33,645 nt of DNA from Planctomycetia bacterium (GTDB lineage: Bacteria > Planctomycetota > Planctomycetia > Pirellulales > Thermoguttaceae): positions 1-33,645 of the forward strand of contig JAUNBF010000042.1 of assembly GCA_030527185.1 (NCBI GenBank). Direction: 5' to 3'. A program made the translations under genes and the position numbers. Below are positions 30,655 to 33,645 of the stretch, in pieces. The notes below the pieces were generated by a model, which searched no databases, was not told the origin of the DNA, and worked only from the letters and a program-made list of their open reading frames with translations. Position 1 is the first letter of the stretch. Every line of letters begins with the position of its first letter.

Positions 30655-33297
30655 ATGGCTTTTAATTTTCATAAATTGACGACAAAATCCCAGGAAGCCC
30701 TTGCCGGGGCACAGGAAATGGCAACGGAGCGGAACAATCCTGAAATCACGCCACTCCATTTGCTGGATGCGCTGTTGCAGGAGAGCGATGGCATTATCGA
30801 GACGTTGTTGGAGCATTTGGGAACGCGACAGGATCAGCTTCGCCGGATATGCGAGGCGGAGATGGAAAATCTTCCCAAAATCAGCGGTGGCAACGACGTT
30901 GGGATGGGTCGGGATTTGCAGAATATTTTGCAGACGGCACAACAGGAAGCGTCGAACATGAAGGACGAATTCATCTCGACGGAACACCTCCTGCTGGCGA
31001 TGGCCAAAGTGCCGGGAAAGGCGCAGGACGTGCTTCGGATGGGGTCGCTTTCCTACGACAAGATTCTTCAGGGACTGGCTCCTTTGCGAGGTTCCAGCCG
31101 GGTGACGGATCAGAATCCTGAGGCGAAATTTGCTGCGTTGGAGCGTTACGGAATCAACCTGGTGGAACGTGCCAGGCAGGGGAAACTCGACCCGGTGATT
31201 GGGCGGGATGCGGAAATTCGACGGGTCATTCAGGTCCTTTCCCGACGGACGAAAAACAATCCGGTACTCATCGGCGAGCCGGGCGTGGGAAAAACGGCCA
31301 TTGCGGAAGGATTGGCGCTGCGGATTGTGGAATCGGACGTGCCGCAAAGCCTGAAAAATCGGCAGGTTATCGCGTTGGACATGGGGGCGCTGGTTGCGGG
31401 AGCCAAATTCCGGGGCGAATTTGAAGAACGGCTCAAGGCGGTTTTGCGGGAAGTGGAAGAGTCGCGGGGAAATGTGATCCTCTTCATCGACGAGCTGCAC
31501 ACGGTGGTTGGGGCAGGGCGGGGCGAAGGGGGAAGCGACGCGGCCAACCTCCTGAAACCGGCGTTGGCACGTGGCGAACTGCGGTGCATTGGAGCGACGA
31601 CACTGGATGAGTACCGGAAGTATATCGAGAAAGACCCCGCCCTGGAACGTCGTTTTCAGCCTGTTTTGGTGGGCGAGCCGAGCGTGGAGGACACGATTTC
31701 CATCCTGCGTGGTCTGAAACCGCGTTACGAGGAACATCACAAAGGGGTGAAGATTAAGGACTCCGCTCTGGTCGCAGCCGCGAAACTGTCGTACCGATAC
31801 ATCACCGAGCGATTTTTGCCAGACAAGGCAATCGATTTGATGGACGAGGCGACGAGCCGCTTGGCGATGGAATTGGAGAGCGTCCCGGAGCCGATTGACC
31901 GGATTCAGCGAAAACTGGTGCAGTTGGAACTGGCTGCCCGACAGTTGGCGGATGAAACGGAGGAACACGCTAAAGTTCGACTGGAGGAAATCGAGGCGGA
32001 AATGCGGGAAAAACGGGAGGAACTGGCAGCCTTGCGACGTCAGTGGGAACTGGAGAAAGCGGGCGTTGTCGATACGCAGCAACTTCGGACGCAACTCGCC
32101 AAGGCACAGCACGACCGCGACATGCTCAACGCGTCGATTCGGGAAAAGCAGTCGAGCGGACAACTTCCGAGCGAGGCGGATTTTCAGAAGTTGTTTGAAC
32201 TCGATTTACTTTGCAAGCAGTTGGAGCAGCAGTTGGAAGAAACGTCCAAAGAGGTGGAGGAAGGGGAAGAACACGAACCGCTGCGACGCCTTTTGCGGAA
32301 AGAGGTGGGACCGGAGGAGATTGCGGAAGTGGTCAGTGCGTGGACGGGGATTCCTGTTTCGCGGATGTTGGAGACGGAGCGGGAAAAATTGCTGATTCTG
32401 GAACAGCGCCTGCACGAGCGGGTGGTGGGACAGGATGACGCGGTCTCTGCCGTGGCGAATGCGGTACGTCGCAGCCGGGCGGGAATCCAGTCGGAAAACC
32501 GACCGATTGGCTCCTTTATTTTCCTGGGGCCGACCGGGGTGGGAAAGACAGAGTTGTGCAAGGCTCTGGCGGAGGTGATGTTCGACAACGAAAACGCGAT
32601 GGTGCGTCTCGACATGAGCGAATTTATGGAACGCCATACCGTCAGTCGGCTCATCGGTGCCCCTCCCGGATACGTCGGTTATGAGGAGGGTGGCCGGTTG
32701 ACCGAAGCGGTGCGACGACGGCCGTATTGCGTGATTTTGCTGGATGAGGTGGAAAAAGCGCATCGGGATGTGTTCAACATTTTGTTGCAAGTCCTCGACG
32801 ATGGCCGATTGACCGACAATCAGGGACACACGGTCGATTTCACGAACACCATCATCGTCATGACCTCCAACATCGGAAGTCGGGCAATTCAGGAATTGAC
32901 GGCTGCCAACGCCACCGACATCGAGATTCAAGGTGCCATTCAGGAAGCGTTGCAACAGGTTTTTCTGCCGGAATTTTTGAACCGGGTGGACGAGACGATC
33001 GTTTTCCATCCTCTTCAGAAAGACCAGATTCACGCGATTGTGGAAATTCAACTCAAACTGTTGAAAAAACGGTTGTTGGAGCATGGGCTGGAACTGGAAG
33101 TGGCTCCCACGGCGGTGGACGAGATTGCCGACGAAGGGTACGACCCGATTTACGGTGCCCGGCCTCTGAAACGGGTGATTCAGCAACGGGTGGAGAATCC
33201 TCTGGCGGTGGAATTGCTCAAGAACAATTATCCCGAAGGAACGCGAATCCGGCTCGATTTCCAAATGGAACGGTATGTTTTTGATGTGGTGAAGTAA
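30655..33297 (+). CDS. clpB: ATP-dependent chaperone ClpB
   Basis: An 880-residue hexameric AAA+ disaggregase that works with DnaK to rescue aggregated proteins in the cytoplasm. The N-terminal Clp-N repeat domain covers about 1-145. NBD1 has Walker A GEPGVGKT (207-214) and Walker B FIDE (277-280). The coiled-coil middle domain, rich in Glu, Lys and Arg, spans about 405-535 and marks ClpB as opposed to ClpA or ClpC. NBD2 has Walker A GPTGVGKT (625-632), then [24 protein letters not shown] with the pore-loop GYVG, and [11 protein letters not shown]. No ClpP-binding IGL/IGF loop is apparent. The ATG follows AAAGGA with seven-base spacing. A strong terminator ends the single-gene unit. Confidence 0.97.
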   Translation: MAFNFHKLTTKSQEALAGAQEMATERNNPEITPLHLLDALLQESDGIIETLLEHLGTRQDQLRRICEAEMENLPKISGGNDVGMGRDLQNILQTAQQEASNMKDEFISTEHLLLAMAKVPGKAQDVLRMGSLSYDKILQGLAPLRGSSRVTDQNPEAKFAALERYGINLVERARQGKLDPVIGRDAEIRRVIQVLSRRTKNNPVLIGEPGVGKTAIAEGLALRIVESDVPQSLKNRQVIALDMGALVAGAKFRGEFEERLKAVLREVEESRGNVILFIDELHTVVGAGRGEGGSDAANLLKPALARGELRCIGATTLDEYRKYIEKDPALERRFQPVLVGEPSVEDTISILRGLKPRYEEHHKGVKIKDSALVAAAKLSYRYITERFLPDKAIDLMDEATSRLAMELESVPEPIDRIQRKLVQLELAARQLADETEEHAKVRLEEIEAEMREKREELAALRRQWELEKAGVVDTQQLRTQLAKAQHDRDMLNASIREKQSSGQLPSEADFQKLFELDLLCKQLEQQLEETSKEVEEGEEHEPLRRLLRKEVGPEEIAEVVSAWTGIPVSRMLETEREKLLILEQRLHERVVGQDDAVSAVANAVRRSRAGIQSENRPIGSFIFLGPTGVGKTELCKALAEVMFDNENAMVRLDMSEFMERHTVSRLIGAPPGYVGYEEGGRLTEAVRRRPYCVILLDEVEKAHRDVFNILLQVLDDGRLTDNQGHTVDFTNTIIVMTSNIGSRAIQELTAANATDIEIQGAIQEALQQVFLPEFLNRVDETIVFHPLQKDQIHAIVEIQLKLLKKRLLEHGLELEVAPTAVDEIADEGYDPIYGARPLKRVIQQRVENPLAVELLKNNYPEGTRIRLDFQMERYVFDVVK

Positions 33298-33310
33298 ATC
33301 CGTTTTTCAT

Positions 33311-33351
33311 AAAAAGGGAACGGTTTGGGTGTTAGACCGCTCCCTTTTTTT
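33311..33351 (+). terminator. Intrinsic terminator of clpB
   Basis: AAAAAGGGAACGGT (from 33311) pairs with ACCGCTCCCTTTTT (to 33349) with one mismatch, enclosing an 11-base loop, and is followed by a run of T residues to 33351. It lies 13 bases after the clpB stop. Confidence 0.82.
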
Positions 33352-33645
33352 ATTCTTCTTTATCTCGTCGCGAATCCCCATTTCAAGTATCCGCCGAGAA
33401 AAAAGTGAAAATGGAAATATCTACGTCTTCTGCGGACAAATAATAACGTTGGAAGTGTGGAAAATGCGGTTATCTTGACGGTGTAATGGTTGACTTTATC
33501 CAAAAAACGCTCTTGGGATTCTTCTAAAAAAATCGTTTTCCCACACTTCTTTTTTTCGTCCGCAGATTACGCAGAAGACGCAGATGATTTTATACTCCTT
33601 CCGCTTTGAATTTCCAGAAAACGAAAGGAAAGCCCCTACCTTTGG
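33352..33645. other. Non-coding stretch at the right edge
   Basis: Apart from the inverted-repeat element at 33421-33583 I see no gene or RNA here. The last 60 bases are AT-rich with no open frame; a neighbouring gene probably begins or ends beyond the window. Confidence 0.4.
33421..33583. repeat. Inverted-repeat element after clpB, 163 bp
   Basis: Two nested pairs are visible. The outer arm ACGTCTTCTGCGGAC (33423-33437) matches the inverse of GTCCGCAG...AAGACGCAG (33558-33583), where the right arm has an extra 9-bp unit ATTACGCAG. The inner arm GGAAGTGTGGAAAA (33451-33464) matches the inverse of TTTTCCCACACTTC (33536-33549) apart from one indel. The CGCAGATTACGCAG word is common in dispersed repeats of various bacteria. 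Confidence 0.6.

Noticed and set aside
30601..32163. Minus-strand open frame of 520 codons opposite clpB
   Set aside because: Antisense shadow caused by the codon usage of clpB; composition rich in Arg, His, Gln and Phe is typical of reverse-strand frames.
1..33645. tRNA, rRNA or CRISPR features
   Set aside because: I looked for T-loop (GGTTCGAAT-type) signatures with acceptor pairing, for rRNA conserved strings and for regularly spaced repeats in the gaps and found none; a tRNAscan or CRISPR finder run would settle it.

Overview
The window looks like a chromosomal segment of a bacterium in the phylum Planctomycetota. I infer this from gene content and not from a marker phylogeny. The pointers are a Tat-signalled Gfo/Idh/MocA oxidoreductase beside a secreted HEAT-repeat protein and a secreted ThuA-domain protein, a SurA/PpiD-like membrane protein, a membrane-anchored WD40 protein, a small Ser/Thr kinase with the catalytic loop HRDICPRN, and a RecA carrying the motif CSCRVDVRR. 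Most of the DNA is ordinary housekeeping sequence. I see no rRNA, tRNA, CRISPR array, prophage, transposase or integrase gene.

Layout. Positions 1-1170 (minus) hold the start of a SurA/PpiD-like gene that runs off the window. A divergent promoter pair separates it from a plus-strand run: Gfo/Idh/MocA oxidoreductase (1585-2793), HEAT protein (2833-4548), ThuA-domain protein (4956-5864), MATE transporter (5889-7316) and accD (7397-8254). After a repeat-filled gap come a Ser/Thr kinase overlapping tatD (8613-10287), a small two-helix membrane protein on the minus strand (10307-10537), an unrecognised 189-residue protein (10850-11419), a WD40 membrane protein (11660-14050), recA (14104-15216) and apt (15527-16060). 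From 21985 down to 16129 five minus-strand genes form a tight unit: apbE, an unrecognised exported protein, a GNAT acetyltransferase translationally coupled to it, a CtpA-type S41 protease, and serS. The unit ends at a clear terminator. A 1069-residue YdiJ-like FAD/Fe-S dehydrogenase (22412-25621) and aat (25770-26465) follow, also on the minus strand. On the plus strand lie a 32-residue basic protein gene (26686-26784), a FabZ-like dehydratase (27142-27633), a rhomboid protease (27716-28495), trmB coupled to a 3-hydroxyisobutyrate-dehydrogenase-family gene (28523-30042), and clpB (30655-33297) with its terminator. A second small two-helix membrane protein lies on the minus strand at 30054-30332.

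How the genes relate. The first plus-strand cluster combines three families often found together in planctomycete carbohydrate-use loci. accD and the FabZ-like gene belong to fatty-acid synthesis but are not adjacent. ClpB, the S41 protease, the SurA/PpiD-like protein and Aat (N-end rule) all concern protein quality control but sit in separate units.

The least explained material is small or non-coding. (i) A self-contained transcription unit at 26557-26880 has a promoter, a strong ribosome-binding site, a 32-residue basic protein, a hairpin spanning its stop codon and a terminator. (ii) The two small membrane proteins share an ungapped F-[IL]-L-F-x-G-x-Q-x-L motif. (iii) A roughly 140-bp element with 13-bp terminal inverted repeats is present in two opposite copies (8311-8451 and 15288-15427). 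(iv) Three other inverted-repeat elements lie at 8482-8569, 26893-27070 and 33421-33583.
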